Positions 20,310-31,085 of a stretch of DNA of 64,000 nt are shown here, piece by piece. The first letter of the stretch is position 1, and every line of letters begins with the position of its first letter. The translations under genes were made by a program, and so were the position numbers. The notes under the pieces were generated by a model. The model saw only the letters and a program-made list of their open reading frames with translations, was not told the origin of the DNA and did no database searches. This DNA comes from Trichobilharzia regenti (lineage: Eukaryota > Platyhelminthes > Trematoda > Strigeidida > Schistosomatidae): contig OX235270.1 in NCBI GenBank assembly GCA_944472135.2, forward strand, positions 122,465,842-122,529,841. The letters run 5' to 3'.

Positions 20310-21462
20310 ATGGGATCACACCTATGAAATTGAAAGAATTGTTGCTAAAATGTACTATGAATGTTCATTTTGTATTTAACAAGAAGTTTTACTGTCAAAT
20401 AGATGGGTTTGTTGTCGGTTCCCCTCTAGGTATTTTATCAGCTGACACTTTCCTAGCTAAATTAGACAATGGTCCTCTAGGAGAGGTGATTAGCAAACTG
20501 GAACATTATTATCGTTATGTAGACGATACATTCATCGTTTGTGACAATAACTTGGATAAACAAAATCTGAGGCTGGTCATTAATAATGTGCACCCGGGAA
20601 TTAAATTCACTTGCGAAGAAGAATATCAGGGAAGCATTTCTTATTTGGATATTATTCTTATCAAAATGCCAGCCGGCACGTTAAAGCGAAACATCTACAG
20701 AAAAGCGACATGGAACGGACAATGAACCCGTTTCCATTGTTTCATAAACGGAGTTTGATTCGTTTTCTTAGTAATAGGGTAAGGCGCACATGTACTCAGG
20801 ACTGTATTGAAGATGAAATTGAAAATCTCAAAAATAACATGCTACAAAATGGTTACCTGTAATAATTATTTGTAATAGTAGTATTTTGCAATAGCCAAAT
20901 TACAGGAAATCAACCAACAACACAGAGAGGGATGAATTTAGGTGTTTGTATTTGGCAGAATAATTTGTAATTCATATAATAAATATTTACAAACAACAGT
21001 AAGTATTTAAACAGTACAGTAATAGAAACTGCCAATCACCACAATAACCTACCTGTTTTGTAAAGAAGTATATTTCCAAAAGAAGTGATAAAATTAAGTG
21101 TGATGCAGTGAGTAAGAGAAAGCATTATTTAAGAGTACAGTTCCAAGGTGATATATGCAGTAATATATTAAGTCGTAGGTTGATTAAATCAGTTGAAAGA
21201 ACTGTTAGTGCTGCAGAACTACACATTGGTTTCTCAACCAGACCTTTACTGACACAGTGTACCAAAGATGGCCACATCAAAGTGTGTATACAAGTTCAAC
21301 TGCTCATGTGGAGGTAGTTATATAGGTCTAACTCAGAGGAATTTATCTTCACGCGCTAGCCAACATGTTCCTGTTCGACTTGGAAAAAGTGTAACCAAAT
21401 CAATAAATAGTGCCATTATTACTCATCTACAAGAAAGTGATATTGATGTATTTATAACCGTA
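20310..21462 (+). pseudogene. Penelope-like element 2, RT palm and GIY-YIG
   Basis: Resumes as KLKELLLKCTMNVHFVFN, then GFVVGSPLG and the catalytic HYYRYVDDTFIV; the frame breaks at 20723. A region of short broken frames follows, then GIY-YIG at 21268-21460 (YKFNCSCGGSYIGLTQRNLSSRASQH). After SAIITHLQ the expected endonuclease C-terminus is missing and the sequence runs into hammerhead copy b. The enzyme roles are as in PLE 1; this copy is dead. Confidence 0.85.
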
Positions 21463-21501
21463 GAACCTGAGGAAGAATTTATCGAAAGCAATTGTTCACT
21501 C
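21463..21501 (+). ncRNA. PLE-type hammerhead, copy b
   Basis: GAAC, core CTGAGGA, the 10-nt region ending TTATC, GAAA and a shortened helix III (three bases less than copy a), then C and ACTC. Core complete; stem I has two mismatches, both explained by G-to-A changes from the GAGC/GCTC form of copy a. It faces right, mirror-wise to copy a. Confidence 0.55.
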
Positions 21502-21940
21502 AAAGTAATCTTGTTCTGATTAAACTATGGGGATTTCACTTTATTTCATGAATAATCCTCATCCAGAAATTAATGAAAGCGAAACACGTAGTTAAGCGAA
21601 AAGTCTCTTTTTGGTGAATTCATTCCCTTATCTGTCTTAACTTATGATATAACTTCAGTGAACTGAAATAACACCGTCGTAGGTTTGTTATAACTAATAC
21701 TGAAGTGAATGAGAAAGGTATTCACTTTGTTCTGTTTACACTTGCCTATTTGCTCGTTGTGCCTTCCGATTCACTGAGCCACGCAAATATCAAAAACCAA
21801 AGACTGGCCTGTGAATCGGAATGTATTAGGAAAACAACACAAAGTATTTATACATTTTTTTACAACAGTAAAGTCGGTCTCAAAGCTGTGAGAAATGAGT
21901 GATCGCATAATCAATCACAACATGCCTGAGAAAAGATAAC

Positions 21941-22217
21941 ATACTACTTTATACGGGTTCCTTTCAACTTACTCAACCCGAACTATACTAACACGACGTA
22001 TTAAAGATAAGTTAGCGATGGTGACCACATCAGTGTATAGGCATAAATTTGATCGTTTCTGTGGAGCTATTTACATGGGTCGTACTCAGCAGAATTTATC
22101 TTCACGCACTTACAAACATGTACCTGTTTAACTTGGAAAAGCGTTAACCAGGTCAATAAACAGTCCCAGCTTATTTCATCTAGTAGACTGTGAAAACCGC
22201 ATTAAAATATACCGTTG
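21941..22217 (+). pseudogene. PLE GIY-YIG fragment
   Basis: KDKLAMVTTSVYRHKFDRFCG, then MGRTQQNLSSRTYKHVPV, a stop and LGKALTRSINSP: a second, more diverged copy of the endonuclease piece at 21268-21440, including the PVRLGK segment. Likely a tandem PLE 3' fragment. Confidence 0.7.
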
Positions 22218-22837
22218 AATTTGTGTTCCTATATGGAGTGCCAAACAGTCTGTCAAAATGGGATGAGATTACATCTCCTAGCCAGCATTGAAGTTAGTGG
22301 GGTAAATAAGAATAAAACTAAACTATACGTGCAAAAAAGTACATTGATGCTTTATGTTTACCTTGGCCTATCTTACGATCATCATAGACGTAATTATCTC
22401 ATATCCCATGTCTCGTTACGTCCTTCTGCCTCTTAGCAGTCTTTTCTCGTCCCTCCTTACTGCTTTCCAGTCACTTTATTTCATACCGTTATTGCTATTT
22501 CATGCATGTATAGACAAGAAATATGCAATTTAGAGTGAAAGTGACGTCATTTTATTTCAAAGGTACTTATTAACCATAGACTACCTGAAATTGAAATGGT
22601 TATAAAAACATAAAAATAACATATGAAAAACAGAAGACGTCCTGCGAAGAGACTACTTTCGGCGAATTTTATTCACATAGCTGTACAATCGCACCTATAT
22701 ATAATTATATTTGTGTGTGTGTGTGTACATGAGGTTTGTCAAGTTTAGGTAATTAATTAGGTAATACAAGAATGATCTAATATAGAAACAAAGTTAATTA
22801 GACAGCAACTAAAGTAAGATTGAGTTAGGAAGTTAGA
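22218..22837. other. Non-coding stretch with a GT microsatellite
   Basis: No gene seen. A GTGTGT run lies at about 22712-22725. Confidence 0.4.
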
Positions 22838-23110
22838 TGACATAATATAGTTGACTAAAATGTTCCAACTTAGGTCACGATAGCAACAGAGGTAATTACA
22901 GGAAGAGACTAAGTGGAGGTGAGGTAGAGAATAGTGCCATTTAAATTAGGACTAAAATTGAGCAAATAAATTGGATGACGTAACATAAATGACTAGAAAT
23001 TGAGCGTTGGTCAAGTCAGTAACAGTGGTAATGAGGTGTAGAAATTAAATCAAGTTGGGGTAGAGAACAGGAAAGTTAAAAATGTAAAATATTACAAATG
23101 AAAAGACAAC
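22838..23110. repeat. Degenerate tandem repeat, about 136-bp period
   Basis: Two diverged units start at about 22838 and 22975 with ATGACATAATATA / ATGACGTAACATA, and share in order TGACTA.AA, AACAG.GGTAAT and GGTAGAGAA. AT-rich, non-coding. Confidence 0.45.
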
Positions 23111-23177
23111 ATAATACTAGTAATGAAAAGACAGAAAGAAGTAGAATTTATCTGTCAGGTATTAAGATAGATTACGT

Positions 23178-24485
23178 TCATTGCAAGTGTAGTGATTGAA
23201 TGAACTTCTGTATACAGAGTTCAGGACTTAGCAAGTGAATTGCCATTGCTTCTGCAGATTGAGGAAGTTTGATTCGTACACTTTTAGGAAGACTGCTTTG
23301 CATTCTGTAGATGACTTTGAATTTTGTTTGGAGATTAGCTTGGTGTTGGGAATCTATCAGATGTCCTAAGGTAGAGCTGCAGGGGCATCGTTTTTCTCCT
23401 TTGTAAAATCATGCTGGTAAGAGTTCGGTGATACGTTTGGAAAGTGAACGCTGGATACGACTGCCATACCTGGCTCCACACAAGCAGGTGAACTGGTAGA
23501 TACACACTGATGAGGCCAGGAATGGTAGCTTATCCTTCACGTTTGTACGAGTCACAGGTTTCGTGGAGAATGCTAATCGTAGCTCAGCTGTGAAGATGGT
23601 TTTCTTAAGTGAACAGGACACACAGGTTTTCAGTGTTTCCGTAGATGAATCTCCATTGAATTGAAGGTTCTTGTAGAAGATTTTTTTTCGAGGCGCTAAA
23701 TGTGGGCGGCTTTTGTGGTCTAGGATTCATGGATTTTGAAATAAATCGTTCTGGATAACAATTCTCGACGAGGATTCTCCTGAGATTGTCCACTTCGTCT
23801 TCTATGGTATGCAGGGTGCAGATTCTGCTAACTCAGTGCTGAGTAAACGGATCAGGTTTCTTTTGGTGTATAGAGATACCCAACTGTGGAAGGTAGTAAG
23901 CTATCGGTTCCACGTCGACTTTCTGTAGACAGATCTTTCAGTGTCTGGTCTTGTTCTTGCCTTGTTAGATGAACTTCAAGAAAAGATATTTTGGAGTTAG
24001 GCTATTTCTCTAACATGAACTGAATCGTGGGGTGGCAGTTGTTGAAGGAATCTAAGTCGTCGTCTGGATTTTCTTTATTGTTGCCAATAATGAAAGTGTC
24101 GTCGACGTATCTCTTGTAGAATTCGAAGGTATCGATCATTTTCTTTAGGCATGTTTTCAAGTTTTGTCATGAAGAAATCTGAAAGCAATGGTCCTAGTGG
24201 TGAGCCCATAGCTATACCATCCTTTTGGTGATATATTTGGTTGTTAAAAGAGAATTGAACATTCAGGGCACATCTCAGTAGTTCTTTAAGATGCTTGGTG
24301 AGTATACCGATGTTAATTTCTTTGGAGTGAATAAGCTCGTATATGCAGCATATTGTTTCAGTCAGTGGGACGTTTGTGAACAATGACGTGACATCTAATG
24401 AAATCATGGTATTGTTGGTAACGTTGACGTTTTCGACTGAGTCGATAAAGTCCATTGAATCTTGAACTGTGTAGCAAGAAACGTA
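23178..24485 (-). pseudogene. Penelope-like element 6: RT and GIY-YIG
   Basis: On the minus strand: SMDFIDSVENVNVTNNTMISL, TSLFTNVPLTETI, then GIAMGSPLGPLLSDFFM, with a frameshift near 24120 and the catalytic KRYVDDTFIIGNN in the next frame; then FLEVHLTRQ. GIY-YIG is read at about 23520-23410 (YQFTCLCGARYGSR, SLSKRITE), and the C-terminal helix block continues with breaks to the stop at 23178-23180 (SAEAMAIHLLSPELCIQKF). The N-terminal part is cut off at 24486 by a SINE. Several stops and shifts; non-functional. Confidence 0.85.
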
Positions 24486-24686
24486 TTTTTTTAAATTTTT
24501 TTAGTTTTGATTACAGCTTGATTCCACTCCGTATTTTAGGTACAGGTATGGAATTTTCACCATGTGATATCGGTAGCCCAAATTTTGCAAGCCAACCATA
24601 GATATCGGGTGTGTGTCGGCAGAGAGTCAAACTCCGGACCATGTACATGATCTGCTAGAGTCATAAGTGCGGTGCCACCGATGCAC
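24486..24686 (-). mobile_element. SINE-B copy
   Basis: Read on the minus strand: a tRNA-like head closing with TGTGTCGG-type sequence, then GATATCTATGGTTGGCTTGC, ATTTGGGCTACCGATATCAC, AAAATTCCATACCTGTACC and a tail GCTGTAATCAAAAC with A-rich end. The head is degraded. It abuts the broken PLE 6. Confidence 0.75.
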
Positions 24687-24821
24687 AATGATTTAAAGTA
24701 GCTCAACAGAAATGAGAGGCAAAACGAAATGAACTAACCAAGAGGGAAGCAGTTAATACTGAATGATTCAACACAACAATTGAAGTGAAAAAAATAAACT
24801 ACTTTAATTGATTATAAGTTT

Positions 24822-25054
24822 GTGCGTTGGTGGTACAGCGGTTAGGATGCTCGCCAACCATGCACATGGTCCGGGGTTCGATCCCTGGCCGACGCACTTC
24901 CTTACCTCGCTAAGCCAGTAGTAAGACTGGTAAAGAGGGAAGGTTGGACATGGGGCTAGCAACCCCATGCTGTAAAAATAAACACTGCTGCAGAAACTTC
25001 AAGCCTCCAGCTTGAAGCCCTATGTTCCACGGGGAACGTGAAGGAAATAAAAAA
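24822..25054 (+). mobile_element. SINE-C copy with 14-bp target duplication
   Basis: The head (GTGCGTTGGTGGTACAGCGG), B-box GGGGTTCGATCCC, GACGCAC closure, body and tail (AGCTTGAAGCCCTATGTTCC, then GGGGAACGTG) end in an A-run. AATTGATTATAAGT occurs on both sides (24806-24819 and 25055-25068), a long target duplication as expected for LINE-type target-primed insertion. This is the best-preserved copy here. Confidence 0.9.
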
Positions 25055-25379
25055 AATTGATTATAAGTAGTTAATCCAAAAAGTAAACAAATACATGTAT
25101 TTATGGATAACAAATGCAGTGGAGTCGGAGGGGTGGGGAGGATATTCAACACTTGCTGCACACACACACACACTTACATATACAGCCTGGTAGTATACAA
25201 AACCTCATTAATTCAATTAGCTACGACAAGAAAGAAGAAGAACCGAGCGGTGGAAGAGTTATCGCCTTACACTGAAGGTTTCCATGTAGAATACTCCTAC
25301 AAGATAGATGAACATTATAATATATGCATAACGGCAGATAGAAGAGCTGCTACAACTACTGCCAAATTCACTACTGCTA

Positions 25380-27629
25380 CTAATTTGATTTAGCGGATTG
25401 TTGAGTACCAGTACCACCACCATCACCACCACTTGAATTTGTATCATTCGATATCTCCTTACGTGTACGATGATGTTTACGTTGTTTTGAAGCATTAGAA
25501 GACGAGGAAGTATTATCATTCAATAAATCAGATATTGAAGTACTAGGAAACTCACGATTAGTTGAATTAGTCTGTTCTGAGGATTAAGCAGTTGATGCAC
25601 TACTACTAACTATAGACTGGATATTTGTATCCTCTGTTGTACCGGTTGGTTGAGTTGCTTTGAAAGGATACATTCGGAGTATTCGAGTACGTAGATTTTG
25701 TTGAATTGGAGCTGTATACGGGACAAGTTGTTTAACCGTACCCACAGCTCTTGTTTTACCTTCACAAAATATTAAGCGTAGGCCTGTGTACAGGAATTCT
25801 GGACATTTGATAAATCAAAAAACAACCATATCTTTATCTCCAGTACGTAAACGTTCATGTGTATTTAGCTTTAATATAGTAACTGTTTGATGTACAGGAC
25901 CAGCGTGTACCATAGCTTGATAACCAACAGATATAGTCGTTGGATGACGTAATATCAGTACTTCAGCAATGAATTCAATACACGCTTTCGGTTTCAATTC
26001 TGGAGCCAATAGTAAACCAAGGAGCTCAGAGAACACTATCAATTGCAACAACATACCCTTTCTGACTTGATTATGTCGTAACTTCTTTAAAGCAAATGAT
26101 GCTGTATGACCACCACGGACATAATTCACTTATAAATGTTTCCGTTGAATACTTTTAACTGATACAGGATTAAATTGACCGGATAAATCTGGACCAAGCA
26201 ATAGAGTGTCACTGAAGCGTATAACACCAGACAGACAAGTGCCAGATATGACTGTACCAACGCCTTGAACTGAAAATGTTTCATCGACTTGAAAATGTGC
26301 TGGTTCATTCAGTCGTGGCTCAGAACGTGATGGTGAGAGATTGAGAAAAAAATTTCAATAAGTCTAAATTTATTCCATTGACATTCGAGACAGGGAATAT
26401 TGGACACATACGTTCTGAGGTGAAATTTGTTGCACAACAGAACACATCATCAGTTGAAGATATCTTTCTACAACCAGGTGATTTCAATATACGAAATAAT
26501 GAATTCATTGTCTCGTGTAGTACATTCGGTGGATACATGTCAGTTTTTGTGACAACAACAAATACTGGTACACAAAGAGCCGGTGTTAAACCCAAGTGTT
26601 CTTTAGCCATACCAATAACACCTGCATTTGCACCAAACATAAACTTCACATAATCAGGGGCATGTCCAGTCATACCGAAGGTAGTTGTCTTTAAGTATCG
26701 TTCATGACCAGCTAGATCAATGAATGTGATCACTTTAGCTGAAGCTTCACATATCTCAGACCAATTTAAATGACTATGCATTGGTTTATTAACCACCTGA
26801 TCAACAGAATTAAAACCAAGTATATCATGTGCCACTGAACTTGTACGTCCAGTTTCAGCTTCATGTTTATGACGTAGTAGACGTAGACGTGCCAAACCAC
26901 GACCATTATCAAATTCATCATGTGTTAATACATCAAGTAGTGTAGATTTCCCTGCATCAGCATTCCCTACAACTGCCACACGAACATCTACAGAGTTATC
27001 TAAAGCAGTTTTCTTCCTCAAGAGATATTCTTTAACTAGACAACCACCTGTTCTTGCGGCATTATTACTGCTTACCACAGAAGGCGGAGCAGCGGTATTC
27101 ACTTTTTCACTTGAAGACTGCTGACTAGACGCAATATTCTTCAACTTTGTACTGTTTTCTTCTTTATCTTTTTTTCAACCGACGATTTTCAACAACATTC
27201 TCATCATTCATATTTACATCATTGTTGATTTGACCTCACCAAGAGGTCAAATCAACAAATCAAACCTTAAGAAAGGCTATGATTATTTGAAACAGTTGAC
27301 GGCTTTGTTGGTGTAGTTCTTGCTGTTGCTGTGGTTGTTGTTGTATTTGCTCCAGATCCAGATGTTATTCATCGATCACGTAAATGAATTAAATGAGAGG
27401 ATAAACACTCAGCAAGTCGATCGGCTGTACAGACGCATTGATCCATTTCTTGTGGAGTGAGACCAGGACATTTTGCATCTCCAACACCCAATTCCAAAAA
27501 GCATTCACCCTGACCACTTTCTAATTCTGTTTCTAGACAGGTTTTTAAGTGCATAAATTGGTCCTCAGTCGGATTTAGGAAAGCATATTTATCTGATAGG
27601 ATGGAGAGACTGCTGGTGTTTCCATCCAT
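25380..27629 (-). pseudogene. GTPBP1: GTPBP1-like translational GTPase, disabled
   Basis: Colinear homology to the GTPBP1/2 family (elongation-factor-like GTPases) without visible introns. N-terminus at 27629-27369 (SILSDKYAFLNPTEDQF, AKCPGLTPQEMDQC) ending in TGA. The GTPase domain at 27144-26345 has P-loop GNADAGKST (about 26967), [22 protein letters not shown] (about 26715), the family TKTD in place of NKxD, and [14 protein letters not shown]7 run near 26350 shifts frame; then HFQVDETFSVQGVGTVISG, a TAA at 26130-26132 just before VRGGHTASFALKK, a TGA near 25812 before FIKCPEFLY, and a TAA near 25585. A Ser/Asn-rich C-terminus ends at 25380. Five or more lesions make a functional protein very unlikely. 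Lack of introns suggests a retrocopy, but I see no poly-A tail. Confidence 0.8.
27222..27258. repeat. Perfect short palindrome inside the GTPBP1-like copy
   Basis: TTGTTGATTTGACCTC (27222-27237), loop ACCAA, then its exact reverse complement (27243-27258): 16-bp arms. It interrupts the low-complexity linker before the GTPase domain. Confidence 0.9.
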
Positions 27630-27659
27630 AATGTGTTAAATACACTTTATCCCCAAAGA

Positions 27660-28489
27660 AGTGGAGTGGTAGCAGAAGAAATGTTATAAACTGAGCCATC
27701 CAAAATGTAAGCATTACAACTTTTAATTCATCTGATCATCAGTTTCAAAGCAGATAACAACGCGGAGAAAATAGAAAACAGGGGTAAATAATAAGGAGTC
27801 TTAGCTTTCAGGAATACTTAACAACCTAAGTAAATTGTAGTCCATAAAGTTGCAATAAGCTCAGTCAGATGAAGTCAGTAATATGGATTATAATGCATTC
27901 AATGTAATGGAAATCAAAAGTCATTTTCCAAGTTAGTGAGAAATTAGTCATAATGCCATATAACTCACACTCTAAAACTCATATTTTTTCGTTAATTAAA
28001 AATGCACTTAAAGGTCACTTATCTGTTTAATCCCATTTTATCCCTATTTCTTTGATGACTGAACTTTTTCTGGTATGCGTCCAAACAATGGGGTTGAAAT
28101 CAACCACAACTATTATTCCACCTTGTACTTTTGTGGCGCGTGCTACTGACAAGAGTTCATAGTTAGTATGTTGTGTGTGTGTGTGTGTGACAGATTCTTA
28201 AATAACGGTGAAGTGGATTAAATCGCGAAGAGGTGAAGTGAAAAATCCTTATGAAACAGTACAAAAGGCATGAAAAGAAGACAAGAGACACAAAATACGA
28301 AGAACACTTGAAAATGGAAATTTCAAGGTAAGTATTCTGTATCTTGCCATGACTGTCCATTATCATTTACCAAATAAATAATTCTGCGACCTGAATTCAT
28401 TTTTTGATACAGTTGAGATCTGCTTTTAATGGCTATTGTATTCTAACAATCAGGAATTTGTTTGTAGGGATTTTACTTAGAGTTTGACC
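27660..28489. other. Non-coding stretch
   Basis: No gene recognised. A GT microsatellite lies at about 28171-28188. Confidence 0.4.
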
Positions 28490-28620
28490 GGGAATTGATG
28501 TCAGTTAGAGAACCATTGAAAACTAGCAACTACTGGATATCTCTTTCGACTCAATTCGGGACTTATGGGCAGTACGCACCCACTAGCTGGGGTTCAAACC
28601 CAGGACGTACTAACATTGGT
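28490..28620 (-). mobile_element. Sm-alpha SINE fragment
   Basis: On the minus strand the order B-box (GGGTTTGAACCCC), GGGTGCGTACTG, CCCATAAGTCCC, a broken GAAA region and TTTTCAATGGTTCTCTAACT is recognisable. The ribozyme core is lost. Confidence 0.65.
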
Positions 28621-28859
28621 GAAATTATAACCATACAACCTGTAAAAGTTATTGAAAAAACAGTCTTTCGCTTCTCCTGAATATATTGTAGGCGTATTTA
28701 AATCACTGGAATAGTTTTTCATTTGAGTATACATCTGCTAATATAACAGGAAGCATCTCTATTAAAACTTCTACACTTGTGATTGAGATACAAAGATGAA
28801 TAACAAATATTTAGACTGAGGTTTTTTTAAAAAAGAGATTTGTATTAATTTCGTTGTAG

Positions 28860-28945
28860 ATTTCATCACGAACCAATACTAGTTGGAGATCACTGAAAAC
28901 TGGGGAACACTCACCCGTTGTTTCATTCTATCCTCTTATCTATAA
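28860..28945 (-). repeat. Weak Sm-alpha hammerhead-end relic
   Basis: On the minus strand GGATAGAATGAAACAACGGG and TTTTCAGTGATCTCCAACT resemble the 3' half of the Sm-alpha ribozyme and tail. Highly diverged. Confidence 0.4.
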
Positions 28946-30415
28946 AATAACTATTGTTATTTTGAGGTTTCTTCTATGAGATCGTTGGAAATTCTTCCAT
29001 CAGAATGAGTATTCTTAATACTTAACATAGAAATAAAACCTGAATACTGTTTTCGAATATAATTGCATAAGACGGTAATTCCTCTTGGTATGTCACAATG
29101 ATTTAGCATCATTTACTATCTGGTAATGTTTCGTACACAATGTTTTATTCTTGGCCTGGAAAGTCATGTGTAAATAAATAATATTGTATCACTGTGGGAG
29201 GCATGAAACATACCTTTGAGATTATGGAATTTTACACACTTGCTGAACAGGTGAAGTCACTCAATAACAGCCTCCGAATGACTTCGAACAACCAGTCGAA
29301 CTCAAAGAAGATAGAAACTAATAAATTTGGTGAGGAATTAAAAAAATTCAAACATGCAGACCGCTTAATTTATATGAGATGATTCTCCCTTACCTCGACT
29401 AACCTCAACTATAAACTCAAGGAAATTGGACAAACAGATTAGCGGCAAACCGTGAATACAAAACGTGCACAGCATTCATGGTAATGACGTCAATGCTCAC
29501 CTCAGGGTTATTCTGAAGGTTTTCTGTGGTGACAGCTATTCTGATAGAAGTATGTGAATTGCCTTGCTTTCCCTAGACAATTTGTAATGATAATAATAAC
29601 TATTTATACCGTTCAGTCTAATTCCAATGCCGTTTTCACTTCCAAATAGATCAATGCCTTTATATAACTACTGGCTTCTAAAGAGTAACTATCCATCAAG
29701 TAATCAGCTTCCAGCAGATTGAAAATATGGAGTGGAATAGTCAGTCTGATGTACCCATGTGATGAATAGTCTTCAGAGATGTATAAATTTGCTCTCTACG
29801 ATTACGACAAAAAGATTATATAGGTTTAAGTTTAAGTACTCTTATAACCTTAAAGTGGCGGAACGATAAACAAGAGTTATATCAGAATGGTGTGTAAGAG
29901 TCGACTTTTAATTTATATGCATCTTCTACTGTAAATGGTTAGATCAGACATACAGTAGAACTGAAATACCTGAACTATCTGTTATGAGTATACAAGAGAC
30001 ATCAGTAATGAAACATTTTGACAAGAATTAAACAAAATACTGGGCTGATATGTTTTCAACCAGATTTTTATATTATGAAAAATATACATTAAAACACACT
30101 GTACAATAAAAGTCAATTGATAATATTTATCATCGTTTACAATCCAATCCAATCAGTTCACAGGTTCTGTTCCAAAGCCATTTATTCTCTTCACTGTTTC
30201 TAAGCAGATGAGGCAATTCTTTTAACTGACAATTTTTATAATACCCACCAGATACTAAATTGTCAGTAAGCACTGTGTACAATACTGTTTGTGCCATCTC
30301 CCATTGACTAGGAAATATTGGAGTGATTAGAAAATTAGCTATTTTCTGTTTAAAAAGAAATTAAAACGTAAATTGTTTTATTATTTAACATTTAAAAAAA
30401 AAATTTAAAAGTTAA
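28946..30415. other. Non-coding stretch
   Basis: About 1.5 kb in which I see neither gene nor repeat; short open frames only. Confidence 0.4.
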
Positions 30416-30627
30416 AGTTTTCCAGTGGTTCTTTAACCGATGTCACCTCATGATGAAATCCTGTAACCAATCAATCAAATCTCTACAAACCAATACTTGA
30501 ATATCAATGAGATGCTCACTAGAGACTGGCCATATTCAAGTGGGTAGTTATCTGGGGTTCTAGTGGGAAGTCGTGATCAGTAGGGTGGAGAGGGCGGGTG
30601 TGAAGACAAATACTCGCTGAAGACATT

Positions 30628-30810
30628 TATTTATTTTTTTTTTTTGATTTACAGCTTGATTCCACACTGTATTTTTGGTACAAGTATGGAATTTTCAGCA
30701 TGGATATCGGTAGCCCAAATTTTGCAGGCCGACCATAGATATCAGGTGTGCGCCGGCGTGGGCTCGAACCCCGGACCATGTGCATGGTCGGCGAGAGTCC
30801 TAACCACTGT
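30628..30810 (-). mobile_element. SINE-B nested in Sm-alpha
   Basis: Same order as the copy at 57610-57797: T-run (A-tail on the minus strand), TTTACAGCTTGATTCC, TTTTTGGTACAAGTATGG, then GGATATCGGTAGCCC, and a tRNA-like head with GGGCTCGAACCCC and CCATGTGCATGG. The outermost head bases (GTGCGTC) are missing. Confidence 0.85.
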
Positions 30811-30956
30811 GACTAGTGGTCGCACTATGTCATGAATTGGCAGAAGTTGGAATTCTTGGGCTGGACTTTGGATCGGTTCCCAGTGGCTGAATGGTCTACG
30901 AGCCAGCTCGCCTTGTAACCAGGAGATCCTGAGTTCGAACACCGTAGTGTGGGTGT

Positions 30957-31008
30957 GTACTGATGAGGAGCCCCAAAGTAGGATGAAACAGTTGACTGTC
31001 CAGTACTC
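30957..31008 (+). ncRNA. Sm-alpha hammerhead ribozyme copy
   Basis: Exact CTGATGA (30960-30966), stem II region GGAGCCCC..GTAGGAT, GAAAC, a longer helix III region, GTC and CAGTAC. Relative to other copies three bases between GTAC and the core seem lost, so stem I (GTACTG/CAGTAC) is compromised although the core is intact. Confidence 0.65.
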
Positions 31009-31085
31009 CCAGTTGGTTATCCATTGGTTCTCTAACTGAAATCCTGTAACCGATCAATCAAATCCCCACAAACCTCTACTTTAAT

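Larger units (their letters stand above)
30416..31085 (+). mobile_element. Sm-alpha SINE with a SINE-B nested in it
   Basis: It opens with the tail of a preceding unit (CCAGTGGTTCT, then GATGAAATCCTGTAACCAAT), then the unit body (GAGATGCTCACTAGAGACTG, CTGGGGTTCTAGTGGGAAG). The body is split after GAAGACATT by a SINE-B and resumes GACTAGTGGTCGCAC; the undisturbed order is seen at 42990 (GAAGACATTGACTAGTGG). Then follow the A-box region (CAGTGGCTGAATGGTCTACG), B-box (GAGTTCGAACACC), hammerhead and tail. Tail-body-tail order implies head-to-tail repeats, as in a satellite. Confidence 0.85.

Noticed and set aside
24822..24898. Candidate tRNA gene (GTGCGTT...GACGCAC with B-box), and similar heads at 46696, 56413 and 57797
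   Set aside because: Acceptor ends pair and a B-box is present, but the anticodon arm is a CCATGCACATGG hairpin without a seven-base loop, the T-loop is six bases, and each is fused to a SINE body.
25990..26060. A tiny intron explaining the 12-residue insertion after RKGM in the GTPBP1-like copy
   Set aside because: A GTATGT donor is present, but none of the nearby AG acceptors gives a removal that restores the family sequence in frame.
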